Shown here: piece by piece, positions 47,985 to 59,118 of the stretch
How the letters are laid out: every line of letters starts with the position of its first letter
Position numbering within the stretch: position 1 is the stretch's first letter
Assembly: GCA_002803225.1 (NCBI GenBank)
Contig: NXFV01001603.1
Location: 50,406-114,405 of the forward strand
DNA: 64,000 bases
From: Gamarada debralockiae
Lineage: Eukaryota > Ascomycota > Leotiomycetes > Helotiales > Hyphodiscaceae
Direction: 5' to 3'
Program-made: the position numbers and the translations under genes
Notes under the pieces: model-generated
Database searches by the model: none
What the model was told of the DNA's origin: nothing
The model's input: only the letters and a program-made list of their open reading frames with translations

Positions 47985-48790
47985 TTAATCTCCAAAATAA
48001 GTAGCAAGGCGGTGATTATTCAACTTCACAAACTCTTTCGGCTCCCGTGCCCTCTCAAACGCCTTCTTGTAGCCTTGATCGGGCCCGTCAGAACGTCGGT
48101 CGTGGCAGCCAAGTACAACGGGGGACAAGGCGAGATTTTTTGAACATAGTTCTCAGGCTCAATATTGCTGATGTGGTAGAAGCTTTGCAGAGACAGTTTG
48201 TTGTTGGACGGTGTTCCGACCTTGTCGGATGTCGTGCGAGCTTCGGTGATGAAGTTGTATGCGTCGATGCCGGTCAGGAAGTTTACGGCCCTTTGCCTTC
48301 TGCATTCTCTTTTGATTCCGCCCAAAGATCTACGTATTTTGTCTCGGACCACGCACCTCCTTCTACCCATGCTTTGGCTATAGCTTCACGATCAGACCAT
48401 ACTTACTCGAGGATTCCTTTAGGAAATGCTGCGGCGTCCGCGGCATCCGAGGTGAAGGGCATTACGAGCACGACTGCTGAGAGTCAGGTATCGTTGCCTG
48501 CTATCGCGCTTGCTCCACCTGAGTGCCCAATGCCCCAGGTGGCGATCCGCGGCTTTCCTGATGGCTGCAAGATAGTGGCGAAGGTGATCGCGTCGTGGTA
48601 GTCTTCTGCTCGTCGGAGGGGGCTTGTTGCAAATTTAGGAGTTCCTTGGCTTGATTCCCACCCTCTGTGGTCATAGACGAGAGCGGAGATCCCGGCTTCC
48701 TGGAAGCGCCGCGCGAAATTGTCGATGAAGTGCTCCTTGAGGAGGCCGAACTGTTTTCTGCAAATTACTTCACGGGGAATAGCAGCTTCG
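47985..48790 (-). pseudogene. Alpha/beta-hydrolase relic
   Basis: Reading the minus strand in shifting frames gives a recognisable alpha/beta-hydrolase of the fungal type related to polyketide-transferase/DUF1100 esterases. The pieces run AGISALVYDHRG, RRAEDYHDAITFATIL, WGIGHSGGASAIAG (the nucleophile-elbow Ser in GHSGG), LSAVVLVMPFTSDAADAAAF, FLTGIDAYNFITEARTTSDK, KLSLQSFYHISNIEPENYVQ, PPLYLAATTDVLTGP and KKAFERAREPKEFVKL. At least two stops (after GNDT and after KGILE) and two frame changes break it. The N-terminal part could not be traced. A long open frame on the plus strand here (48047-48601) is its antisense shadow. Confidence 0.75.
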
Positions 48791-49228
48791 ATGGTGGAAT
48801 GGACATGGCACCCGGCGTAGAGATCTGGATATGCTAATAGGCTGTGATAGTATTTGGGATGCCGGAGAGCAACTCGAGTGCTAGATGCGCGAGAGGTTGC
48901 TATTTCCCTTGTGGTACAGAAGGAGGCGAGTCAAGTTGGTGCCAAGCGTTGGGTGGCCCAGGATAAACATTAGTCCGGCCAGCCGACTTTTGAGACTTAT
49001 CGGAAGCCCACACGTTTATCCGCCAACCCCTAATCACCTCCTATAGTAACCATATACTTATCATATTCCCGAGCCTAGCTATGATACCTGCTATACTTGA
49101 CAGAGAAGTGATACATCCACCGTTTGAAAAATATCAGTCCTCTACCTGTTCTAGACTCTTCCTTTCACTCTTTCTTTTGATCCTTCTTTTGCCGCTCCTG
49201 TTTGGTTTGTTGCTTTTGTTCATGTCTG
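48791..49228. other. Intergenic, possible hydrolase 5' remnant
   Basis: About 440 bp in which faint minus-strand continuation of the hydrolase may lie, but nothing can be supported. Confidence 0.35.
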
Positions 49229-50236
49229 TCAGCAAAGGATTATCTGTTGCAAGTCCAATATACTGGATTTTTCCTGTTCCCAAGGGACAAGGTGTTTGGT
49301 CTTTGACTTCAACTCTCCATCAACAGCTCCTAGCCATATCATCAAAAGCAGCCGCGTCAATATTGACAAGGCTCTAACATCCAGAACATTGCTAAAGTTA
49401 TTCTCGAATGGGACTATGGACAATGTCCCGAATTGTCTCTCTGAACTCAGACCAAGGCCTTCGATCTTGCGTTTCAGTGCCTCGTCGTGCGGTTCGGCCG
49501 ATGGTGACAGCATATTACGTTTCCTGAATGTCAAGCCGCCAGGATGATTGCTGGCAGAGCTGACATAGACATAGACTGTTTTCTCGCAGGGTTCCCGCTT
49601 CCCACAAACTTCGGAACACCATATCAAAACCCCAGCGTCGGTTGTATTTGACCATGCAAGGTCCTTCAATTCATCAGGGGTCGGCGGAGCTTGCGATGCA
49701 AGTATTAATTTGTCGTTCGTTGGAATATGCTCCGCGATCCGGGAAAGCCACACGTTTGTTGTCTCTCTCGAAATTATGGCCTCCCATTCTGCAGTCCTTT
49801 CAAGGGTCTTTATTCCTTCCCACATATTCGACAACCGCGAGTTGAAGTTTTCTTCCCCTTCCGACGAAAGAGCTTGCGGGCTCCTGTCTTGGACCTCTGG
49901 CTTAACACTCTCGACGGGGAGTTCGGGCTCTGATCTCTGGAGGATCGAAGGGCGTTCTAGCGGGTTTGTTCTGCTAGTTCCGAAATCGACGGGATAGGTT
50001 AAGGGATCAAGGGATGATTCGCGGTTTGGAGAGATGCTTTGCGTATACGGCTGTCTCTTTTCTAAGTGTAAGCGGATGTCAAACGAAAATACAACGAGAC
50101 AGGTTACTATTAACATACCTTTTGTTTGTCCTCTACTCCCCTGGACGTTCCAACTACAAGGGGGTCTCCAGGCCCTTCGCACACTGCTGACATGTCTGAC
50201 AAGATGCCGTGCAGTACCCCGGCCGAGCCTCGTCAT
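49229..50236 (-). CDS. Orphan protein, possible mitochondrial presequence
   Basis: An ATG-initiated frame of 335 codons runs without a stop. The first 30 residues are rich in Arg, with no acids (TRLGRGTARHLVRHVSSVRR), like a mitochondrial targeting signal. A 57-nt stretch beginning GTATGT and ending CTTAG after residue 39 looks like an intron without an in-frame stop; removing it would give 316 aa and delete the only hydrophobic segment near the N-terminus (LIVTCLVVFSF). The middle is acidic and helical (LSNMWEGIKTLERTAEWEAI), and a Cys cluster (LIWCSEVCGKREPC) is notable. The C-terminus is weakly hydrophobic. I do not recognise the family. Its length, composition and codon use support coding. 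Confidence 0.55.
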   Translation of the reverse strand: MTRLGRGTARHLVRHVSSVRRAWRPPCSWNVQGSRGQTKGMLIVTCLVVFSFDIRLHLEKRQPYTQSISPNRESSLDPLTYPVDFGTSRTNPLERPSILQRSEPELPVESVKPEVQDRSPQALSSEGEENFNSRLSNMWEGIKTLERTAEWEAIISRETTNVWLSRIAEHIPTNDKLILASQAPPTPDELKDLAWSNTTDAGVLIWCSEVCGKREPCEKTVYVYVSSASNHPGGLTFRKRNMLSPSAEPHDEALKRKIEGLGLSSERQFGTLSIVPFENNFSNVLDVRALSILTRLLLMIWLGAVDGELKSKTKHLVPWEQEKSSILDLQQIILC

Positions 50237-51092
50237 ATTTAGCGCCTCTTCGTGTTAGAGCTTTTGAAAGATCCTCGGTACAAAAGTAAAGGAGATTGTA
50301 TCAGGTTTTCGATTGACAGTTCAAGATGCGGAAGGGGAATCATTTTGACTGTGCTCGGAAGGTCCATAATATCTCTCAATAACCGCGACTTCTGATGTTA
50401 ATACTATCCTTTGTTTTTAGTAAACAGATTGTGGAGGGAATGATTCGCAAGGCAGCAAAGCCAACGGTGGCCTAACGCGGTCAAAACAAAGAATCCCTGT
50501 TTCGCGTCAAGTTTGCTTCCATAGGTTGATGGATAAGGATAAGCACCAAGTGAGAGGCAGGAGCTGGCATTTTCGAGCGTAATAGATACCAATGACAGGC
50601 CTTTGAAGGCTAAACTTTGTGACTTCTGTTTATAGGCCAAACGGGTTAAGACAAGCGGGGCAACGAGCTGCTTCAAAGGACAGCGTATCGGGACGGCCCG
50701 AGATTGGCCCCAGTCGCTGGGCAACGGGGCAACAACTCAAGCGGGGCAAACGGGCCATCGTCGTTCAGGTAGCCCATTCTCCTGCCAGTGATAAAGATGA
50801 GGCGACACATGCAATCAGTGATTGCGCCTCTATCGGCCAACGCACAATTTCAGCTGCATGACTAGAGAACTCCATTTATATTTGCAAGGTGGTTGTGCAT
50901 CTAGCACCCGCAACAATCTCTACTAGCAATAGCCATTGGCGTGCAAAACATATCTTTGTTGTCCTGGCCACGAGACTTCTTCACAATAATTCGACATTTT
51001 GAGGGCATCTTTCATACAATGCTCAATCCAAGCCTTATAAGGAACTTCTAGTAATGCGCTTGAGCAATAAGCTCTCGCTGACTGTAGTAGAT
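50237..51092. other. Intergenic, no gene seen
   Basis: 856 bp upstream of the orphan gene and left of the hAT-like element. The base composition becomes AT-rich towards the element. No gene supported. Confidence 0.5.
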
Positions 51093-51100
51093 TTTATTTA

Positions 51101-51199
51101 CAGTTTTTTACCAAATCCAGATACTTTTAATTCAATATTACAAAATCCAGACACTTTTAATCAAAATTACTAGATCCAGACACTTTTACTTATAACTCC
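51101..51199 (+). repeat. Left terminal inverted repeat of hAT-like element
   Basis: This is the inverse of the repeat at 51850-51949, with only a few mismatches near the tip. It contains ATCCAGAYACTTTTA motifs at about 51115, 51145 and 51174. Confidence 0.95.
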
Positions 51200-51849
51200 T
51201 ACAATAGCCTATGACATTAATACTTGTCTTCTTATTGATCTTTATATCTAGAGAAGTCTCTTTGTCCAAGTATATTGTTGGTTCAACTAGTATATATGGA
51301 TAGGTTTTATAAAGGTGGAGGCATTCGCATAGGGGGGAAAGTGAGCCAAATGGCCCACTGAATAAAGAAAATTTCTCCTCGATTATGCTTTCTCTTCAAT
51401 CGCTCAAATCCAGCGAATGTAAGTGGTTTTTTGAGTCTTTTGTCACTCCTCCTGTCTCCCTATATATATACATTTAGCCTAGTTATCTAGGTATCAGCCG
51501 CCAGGAGGGTCACGCATTGCTACCCCTACAGTGTTCTCGTGACAATATGTATTGACAATATGCAATTTTTATTAATATTCTAAAATTATTATTACTTAAT
51601 TTTCAATATGTATTGATTAATCGAACTTGATCTTCATTTGTTACTCTTCAAGTACAGCTGTCTTAGTTACGGACGGCTCCGGCTACGGCTCACTACCTGG
51701 GACTATTCACGCACGAATGCGAGTTCTGTGCCGCCCTCCACTTTATCAACAACCAAGTCTAATACAAATAAGTAGTAGATCCTAATTATTTTCATAGATC
51801 TAGAAAGTTCTTGTTCTGGTCATTCTAACTCTATTATTTCATCTAATTT

Positions 51850-51949
51850 GGAGTTATAAGTAAAAGTGTCTGGATCTAGTAATTTTGATTAAAAGTGTCT
51901 GGATTTTGTAATATTGAATTAAAAGTATCTGGATTTAGTAAAAACCCGG
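51850..51949 (-). repeat. Right terminal inverted repeat of hAT-like element
   Basis: This is the reverse complement of the left repeat. It is followed at once by the second copy of the 8-bp target duplication. Confidence 0.95.
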
Positions 51950-51957
51950 TTTATTTA

Positions 51958-52408
51958 TTACATTGAGAAAGAATCGAGTATACAAACTTCTGGTACTCAC
52001 AAGTAGCTTATGTTCGGGACTCTGTACTAACACTCTTGTCATAACCCTCACTATACGGTGGTAAAAATGAAAATGTGTAGTGATGAACCGCGTATATTCT
52101 GGTGATGCATACATGTGACCGGGTACTCGAGTGTTGTGTTCTTCCATCGTGAAATTGACAATCACTAGCTGATACAATCCATAATCTGCAGTTGCGTTGT
52201 GATGATAAACCCTCATTGATCTGGAATTAAACGATTAAAATGAAATGAAATCCCGAATCTTTCTAGTCGTTCTCATACAGAATCGAAACTATTACACATT
52301 ACACGTACTAAAACGATTCGGTCCCGCAAAGGAAAGTCGATCAAGAGGACAGGCTGAACAGCAGGGAGAGGAAGCTTCTTCCTGGGCCGGATCCCATGGC
52401 CTGGCGCT
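51958..52408. other. Intergenic, no gene seen
   Basis: 450 bp between the hAT-like element and the 3' end of the orphan membrane-protein gene. Nothing further supported. Confidence 0.5.
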
Positions 52409-54845
52409 CTACAGCGGTCGAGATGGTTTATCCCTCACATTATCTTCCGCATTATGCACTCTATCCTGCTCTCCTGGCGGAGGATCTCCGTCACCCAAAC
52501 CTCCACTAATCATCATGCCCCCCTGCCGGCCAGCTCCGCACGTTGAAGGTGTCTGAATACTTTCTCCAGCCGGGAAAGCTTTCGCAAGGGCAATATTTGG
52601 AATATCTCCATCGACATCGGAAGCCGAGGCTTGGCGATGAGTGACAAGATCACTGGAGGCGGCTGGAGGCTCGGCAGGGTCGGACACAGTTACGGATGAC
52701 GGAAGAATAGGAAGACTAGTGGAAGAAGTTTGACGTTGAGGGCGAAGTCGGGGACTAGCATTATAGAGATCTCCACTATCAGGATCTCCTTCTCCGTCTG
52801 TCTCTGATAGAGTCGTTACGCGCTGCAGGTTGGAAGTGAGACCGTAATCAGGGACGGTCGAATGCCAATGGCCAAGAGCAGGGTGCACTGATGTGAGATG
52901 TAACATTTGCTGCTCGGCTATCCGCTTGATAGTTTCGTTCAAGCTATCTATAGAGGTCTTCTGCTCATCAAGTGCTCGTGCGACCTTGATGATGGCCTTG
53001 GTTTCCGGTGAAGTATCGTCCACAGTTGTTGAGGTGCTCCTAGGTCTTTCAATTGTGGTGTTCAATGTGGTTCCGGGTCCGTTGACAGTGAAGGTCACCG
53101 TAGTTCCTGGTCCATTGACTGTGGTGCTCAAGGTGCCTCCAGGGCCAACTGGACCATTCACAGTCGAAGCTCCTTTATCGCTTGTTGTATCTTTCCGCAC
53201 TTTTACTGGTGAATTAGGAACCGAAATTAGTGGAAGCGGAGCCTCTTTAAGGGGGGTTTGGCACGACATGGTCTCTTTCAACGGTTTTTGGAGACCTTCC
53301 TCTTCCATCTGGTTGTCGGTTGTTGTATCTATGTCTGGTGGACTATGAACCGAAGGTAGTGGAAGCGAAGCCTCTTTAAGCGAGGTTTGGCACGACATGG
53401 TCTCTTTCAATGGTGTTCTGAGACCTTCTTCTTCCATCTGGTTGTCGAAGTAAGCCACGAGAGCCGTAACCAGGGCGCCTTATAGTCACATTAGCTTCAT
53501 GGCTTAGAAAGAAGATATGGTAACGCGTACCTGCTGTTATGAGGTATGTTGCGACCGTGAAAGCCGCAGTTATGGTGGCCTGTATATCGTCGTGGCGGCG
53601 GCAGAAAATTGTCATCCAAATTATTATAAACACTAACGATGCTGCAGGCGGAGCGATGATTATCCCAGCAAACTTAGCACGGTCGAATTCCGTCACAAAT
53701 CTTATTCCAAACGAGCCGCCCTTTTCGTTGGCCATTCTTTGGAATTGTTTTGATAGAGTCGACTGGCCAGAGGGAGGGGCATAGAAATCCTCAAGCCGCT
53801 TTCCTAGATCCAATGATTCGATGCGATCACCCAAGCTGTCTAGGCCCCCTCGAGTACGTACCTATTTCTGGTCAATTGATGCCACTAATTTATTAAAGAA
53901 TCGAAGCGTTGGTACTGACCTCCACATAGTCGACCCGGCGTAAAACTTTTGGGATAACCAGCTCTGATAGGCCGCGCTTCAATCTCAACAGATCATAGAA
54001 CTTCCTCAGATCCTGTAAAAGAACTTCGTCCTTGATCTTAGAAGGACACCCATTCGCATTTGGTAGAGGTACCAAAATGCTGTGCTCTCCAAGGAATAGG
54101 GTAATCCAAGCGCAGTCTTCAGGTTTATAGAGAGCTACTGCTTGCTCCCACCAAGCTGCTAGATAATTCACCCGAAACTCGCATGACCTTGAAATGATCG
54201 AATATTGAAACCACCATAGCTTTGCTGTTGCTTTGCAATTGAGCAAAAAACGAGCGGCAAAATAATTCTGTTTGTGTTCATCAGTTAACAACGTTCACCT
54301 CGTGTTTGAAAAGGCCATACCCAAATTGGATGAGTATTACTGAATCCACCAACGGAAGATTTTGTAAGCCAATCCCATCTTTGATTGCCAACAACCGGGT
54401 AGCGAAACACCATACTCCCAAAGATGACGGAGAACTTCAGCACGTAGAAAACTGCACCGAGGACTGCCATAATCGAGAAAATAAACGGGAAAATGAGCAA
54501 CGCAAAGCAGATGTCCCAGATGATCCTCAGGACTATTATGAGTCGAACATGGTGGATAACATTGTACACTGGCATAGGCGTAGTAGGGATCTTGTCGAGC
54601 CAATCGGAAGTATACGTGCCAGCTGGTCGAGTCAATTTGCTAGGACTGGCTACAGCTGAAGCTTGAAAGCTGAAAAGATCCCGCTTCCAGGACTCCAAGG
54701 AATTGAGTTGACGCTTGAAAAAATTCAAGAATGTGGAGCGAGGGGATGGATCTTCGGCATCTTCCCTTTCTTTAAGATCTTCGCTGCAAGAGCTGTCTCC
54801 AAATTGACGTTGTTGCTGCATCTCGAGATCAAAGCCTGTCATCAT
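52409..54845 (-). CDS. Orphan fungal membrane protein with C-terminal internal repeats
   Basis: Minus-strand exons 54321-54845, 53920-54267, 53531-53861 and 52409-53478 join with all phases in register to give 757 aa. A polar N-terminus with a possible amphipathic stretch is followed by a strong hydrophobic hairpin (LIIVLRIIWDICFALLIFPF, then IFSIMAVLGAVFYVLKFSVI). A soluble segment has conserved-looking features (WWFQYSIISRSCEFRVNYLA, ITLFLGEHSILVPLPNA). Two more membrane spans follow (FAGIIIAPPAASLVFIIIWM, ATITAAFTVATYLITAGALV). The last 330 residues are hydrophilic and disordered: a 43-residue unit starting DNQMEEEGL is duplicated, then come four TVNGPGTT-like repeats and a short coiled coil (DEQKTSIDSLNETIKRIAEQ). 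No family was recognised. It resembles large integral-membrane orphans common in plant-associated ascomycetes. Confidence 0.75.
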
Positions 54846-56959
54846 AAGGCTGTTATCAGACCATGCGACGCAGGATCCTTATTTACTTGCTGCTGTTGTT
54901 TGTTGGGAAGGGGTGGAGGGGAGGCTGCTTCAGGAACGAGGTGGGCGATGTCTTTCCAACACCGTACTACCCAAGATCAGATATATAGAAGAACAAGTCA
55001 GACGAGGAAGATGATCCAAAGTATTGGAAACGTTTGATTCTTTTTGAGCATTATATAAAGCAAGAATGGAATTGAGCTAACGGTCCACAACTGCGCTTGG
55101 AGATGACCTCACACGATCCAACTTTGGGCATGCATACATCCCGACTGCATGTTTGAGCTTCAATGACCTCAACTGAGGCTTGGCTACGAGACAATTGTGC
55201 TTGCAAAACAAACCCCAATGCTGCATCTCGGCTCTCAAGGTGAAGCCACTGACGTCGCAACCAGCTCTTTCTTATGCTTCTATGCGCAGGAAGTTCGTGA
55301 AATCTTCCACTGGGAGAAAGAACGGTAAACGAAATGGGAATTCTCAAGAGCCAGAGACAGCAACCTAAAAGCCAGCAGATTAGAGATTAGAGCTCAACAC
55401 TATTGGGCTGGCGCCATCAGCGGGATTTTACTCCGCCAGCATCAAACAAAGGCTGTGATTTTTTTGAAAATGTTCTATGAGCAAAATGCAGTGTAACAAG
55501 ACGTGCAGCTTCGGCTGAGGTTGCTCGAATCTGAATGGCTGCATAGTCCCCGCGGTCGCGATTCGACTTCGACGTTTATCAATGGAAATCCGGATACAAT
55601 TACGTCTGTCTTGAATTCAAATTGGATGAACTCAAACGTCGCAGCTTAGGTTGCAATTGAAATTCATGGGCTACAAAGGCGGTGAATGAGCAATGAAGCC
55701 CTGACTGAATACTATCGTGATCACGTTGGCCAATCATTGCGATCCTAACCAATTCGTACAGCGTGTTCCACTAGGGCCCTGATTTTGGCCAATGTTCAAT
55801 TAAAAGGGAAGCTCAAGCTCAAAGCTAGAAAATTGAAGCACAATAGAGTCTGCATCGTCTATCAAGATTCTCGCTAGAAGACCGACAACGATGATTGAGA
55901 ACTCTTGAAGTTTGAGTTTTGGAGGGCAACTATCCCGATTGTGTTACAGCGCCATGAATCGGGAGCACAGCCCCCAGTTGAATTTTCGGAGTCGATTTCA
56001 GACATGTGGACGAGTATCATCTGCAGTCAGCAAACTTCAATATCAGCAAATTATCGCTCTAACACCCTAGGGATGGCGCTCTCAACCTTGTGAGAGTTCA
56101 TCAGCATGATCAAACTGGCTTTTCTGAATTGCAGATCGTGTAACAAATCGCGCTACTGGCGCTGCTGCCTGAGTTCCTTCGGAGATCGCTCCACCGCACT
56201 TCTGGACCCTGCATAAGAGGCCATGCACGTTGACGTCGTCCCGTCGTCCCCATGCAAGGAAGAATTAGACCAGAGACAGGCTGCTCAGATTTTCAGGCTC
56301 ACGCCTCTGATATACCGGATGTATCGGACAAGGAACAGCTGCCATCAACGTAATCCAACTCCGACATTTCAAGTGCTCGAATTGGGTAGAAGAACTGAGC
56401 GTAGACGAAAAAGAAACACCAGGGGGTCTCGAAATCGCATACCTTCGGCTGAAAGATTACTCAAATCAAGTCGGGCTTACTGCCCACGAACAGTTCTCGA
56501 GACACAACCAGGCATGGCTTCCGGAGATGCCAATCCTATGAGCGTTGGATTTCTCAAGGTAGTATAACCCGTCTGCTTCAATGGCATTGGACATGCCGTA
56601 CAGTCGAGCGCTGACATTAGCATTTGTTGAATCTCAGCCAGAGGGCGTAATATAGGTAGGTCCTTCCAACTCAACCAACTTCGTCTCCAGGCTTAAATTT
56701 ATGCTGCTTCTCTTGGCTCTGGATAAATCCAGGTGCGTAGCCTCCACCGCGTACAGGTGAGAAGTCAGGCGAAGGTCACCTGATCACGTGTTACGGGAGA
56801 TTCACTCAATGGCAGATTCAATTGCGTGGCTAGGAATTCATTGACACGTTGCAACCTAGCGCACTAGCGCGCCCTTCAAGTATATCAGGGTTACTGTACT
56901 TCTAGAACGTCTCTTCTTTTTCTCCTTAGCTTAGAATTTTTGTACAATACGGCACCTTC
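54846..56959. other. Long intergenic region, no supported gene
   Basis: 2.1 kb between the orphan membrane gene and the Tc1 element. Frames such as plus 56223-56567 have no domain and poor composition. A CACGTG-like E-box (gatcacgtgtt) lies near 56785. No repeat found. Confidence 0.5.
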
Positions 56960-56961
56960 TA

Positions 56962-58976
56962 CGAAGGCCGCGGTCAAAAGTCTTCGAATTATAGTGGGTC
57001 TCGACTAATCAAAGCCTATAAGCCCCTGTAGGCACCCTGTAGTTCCGTGCGCTGTAATTTTAGCGATACTACCCTGTAGTACTGGGCATTGCCCCCTGTA
57101 GCTACAGGGACTTAATAAGCGAGCTGCAAAAGGGGACATGTCACGCCGCTCTCCTTGAGTCTCCTCCGATCTAGGACCCCGTATTTTTGAGAGTGTTCCT
57201 CCTCTCTTTCAAGTTCTTTACACCCTCTTTCCTTAGCTACATTTTTTGCCTCTTTTGCCTGCTTTTAGCTATGGATTTTGGAACGATTTTACATGATTAT
57301 GACTACCGAGACCCAGATGAATTCTATGATATAGACTCTAATAATTATTCTGATTCTGATGATGATGGCCCTGATCTTTTTGAGCCTAGTTCAAGATCTC
57401 CTTCCCCTCATAAAGAGAATACCTCTGCTCCATGGATCCCACGAGCTAGGGCGCCTTCCCCTGAACCAGAACCTCCTCAATCCTCGTCCTCATCTCATGC
57501 CTCATCCACTGCTTTAAAAAAGCCAAAAAGCAACTACTTTCGTACAGTTGGGGCAAGAATTATGGCCTTGACTCTATGGACGAATAGTATGCCAGCATGG
57601 AAAGTCAAAGAAAAGACTGGCATTCCTGCTTCGTCTTTGACCAATCTTAAGGATAAGGCAGAATCGCGTGGATGGAAGCAAGATGGCATTCTTGAAACGT
57701 GGCATGTAGACGACGCTGCTTGAAGATGGAGACTTTCAGTTGCACCCGAGGTTCGTAAGAAAATAGTAGAGGTAGTCACTAGAAACTCTACAACCCGGCA
57801 GTAGTCATGTGCGCGAATTGCAGCTGAAGTGTCTTATACTGAGGGGTTCAAACCAGTCTTAGCAAGCACAGTTTATCGAACCTTGAGAGCAGAGGGGTAT
57901 AATGTTTATAAGGGGACAGTCAAGCCAGGGCTTACAAAGGAGCAAATGGCCGCCCGCTTAAAATGGTGTAAGAGCATGGATGGATGACATTAGAAGACTG
58001 GAAGTATATGATATTTTCAGACGAAACTAGTGTCCAACTAGGAGTAAGAGGCAGAGACGTGTGTGGAGACTAAAGGAAGAGACCTATCATGACCATGTGG
58101 TTGCACGAAGATGGAAAGGGAAGGGAGAGTTCATGTGGTGGTCGTGCTTTATTTGGTATGAGAAGGGTCCCTACTATATTTGGGAGGCAGAGATTCCAGA
58201 AGAAAAGAAGGAGGCTGCACGCATTTTGGCTGCTCCAAATAAAGCCAAATATCTTGACGATTATGCTAATTGGGTCGCTGATCGTCCACTTCCTCGCCTT
58301 CGCATAGAAGATGAGCAAATCCCTGGAACAAAACCTAGGCTCCAGCATAAGGACACTGGCGCCTTTGTGTGAGGTTATGGGAAAGGAGGCGTTGATTGGT
58401 ACCGAGACCAGCTTAAGATCATTAAACGAAAGCTCATTCCATTTTGGAAGAAGCTTATGCGCAAGTACGGTTGGGCAGCCATAGTCGAGGATAATGCTAG
58501 TGCGTATGCATCTAAATATAATATCAAGCTCTGGGAAGTGCTTGATATTATGAGAATGGAGTGGCCTGGCAATTCGCCTGACTTGAATGCTATAGAGCCT
58601 ACATGGTTCTGGATGAAGAGAGAGACTACGAAAAAGGGTCCTATCCACTCAAATGAGGAGCTGAAAGAGGCATGGATTAAGTGTTGGGAAGAGATGATGC
58701 AAGAGAAGATTCAAGCTTGGATAGAGCGTATTCCAAGGCATATTAAAGAGATAATCAAATGTGAAGGTGATAATTTATATCAGGAAGGTCGGTTAAAAGG
58801 TCATGAGAAGAGGAGAATTCATTAAGTCGTTGAAAATATATCTTCAAAATTCACCCTCCTTTTGTAAGACTGACCAATCAAAAGCCTTGCTTTTGGACGT
58901 CAAAGCACTAGTGCTTACTCAATCCGATAGGCTAGCTGATCTCCTATAATTCGAAGACTTTTGACCGCGGCCTTCG
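56962..58976 (+). mobile_element. Tc1/mariner-type DNA transposon, 2015 bp
   Basis: The two ends carry a 33-bp perfect inverted repeat starting CGAAGGCCGCGGTCAAAAGT, at 56962-56994 and 58944-58976. It is flanked on each side by the dinucleotide TA (56960-56961 and 58977-58978), the target duplication of Tc1/mariner elements. Inside is one DDE_3-type transposase reading frame, now broken. The 5' leader has repeated CCCTGTAG words between 57020 and 57110. Intact ends mean it could still be moved if a transposase is supplied from elsewhere. Confidence 0.95.
57271..58825 (+). pseudogene. Broken Tc1/mariner (DDE_3) transposase
   Basis: The reading frame starts at the ATG of MDFGTILHDYDYRD. It passes an acidic, Ser-rich N-terminus, a helix-turn-helix region (ALTLWTNSMPAWKVKEKTGI, RNSTTRQ, ARIAAEVSYTEGF) and the catalytic triad motifs: FSDETSVQLG, VEDNASAYASKYN and WPGNSPDLNAIEPTWFWMK. 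It is interrupted by TGA at 57721, TAG near 57802, a frame change near 57985, another near 58052, and TGA at 58370. The stops sit where Arg (CGA) or Gln (CAG) would be expected, as in C-to-T mutation. The last block, 58457-58825, is open to the proper end. The element copy is dead for transposase production. Confidence 0.9.
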
Positions 58977-59013
58977 TACAAAGAGTCTTATTGTGTGAGA
59001 CTCAATTTTATAG

Positions 59014-59115
59014 TTGGAACAAATTGACTACTTTCTTAGCTTGCATTCTTTATACACTGTATCATTAGACTAGTTGGCCTAAAAACCCACCGATCTACTG
59101 TAGTCTCCGACTTAT
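59014..59115 (+). repeat. Transposon-end repeat, copy A
   Basis: About 100 bp running from TTGGAACAAATTGACTAC to TAGTCTCCGACT-TA. It matches the reverse complement of 61919-62019 with scattered substitutions. The end facing right finishes in TA, so it looks like the right-hand terminus of a pogo/Tc1-type element whose other parts are missing or overwritten by the neighbouring Tc1 copy. Confidence 0.85.
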
Positions 59116-59118
59116 ACA

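Larger units (their letters stand above)
51101..51949. mobile_element. hAT-like non-autonomous DNA transposon (MITE), 849 bp
   Basis: The element begins CAGTTTTTTAC and ends GTAAAAACCCGG. Both ends form terminal inverted repeats of about 99 bp that match almost base for base. Outside them lies a perfect 8-bp direct repeat, TTTATTTA, at 51093-51100 and 51950-51957. An 8-bp target duplication with a CAG-type terminus is the signature of the hAT superfamily. Each inverted repeat contains three spaced copies of ATCCAGAYACTTTTA, which may be transposase-binding subterminal motifs. The inside has no open frame of note, so it must have been moved by a transposase encoded elsewhere. High identity between the ends suggests fairly recent insertion. 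Confidence 0.9.

Noticed and set aside
48047..48601. Plus-strand frame of 184 codons
   Set aside because: Antisense to the alpha/beta-hydrolase relic, whose motifs are clear on the minus strand.
49081..49377. Plus-strand frame with a hydrophobic stretch (98 codons)
   Set aside because: Overlaps the 3' end of the minus-strand orphan gene. The hydrophobic run arises from a T/C-rich tract.
56223..56567. Plus-strand frame of 114 codons, Arg-rich
   Set aside because: Has an ATG but no domain, no flanking exons and a composition like random GC-balanced DNA.
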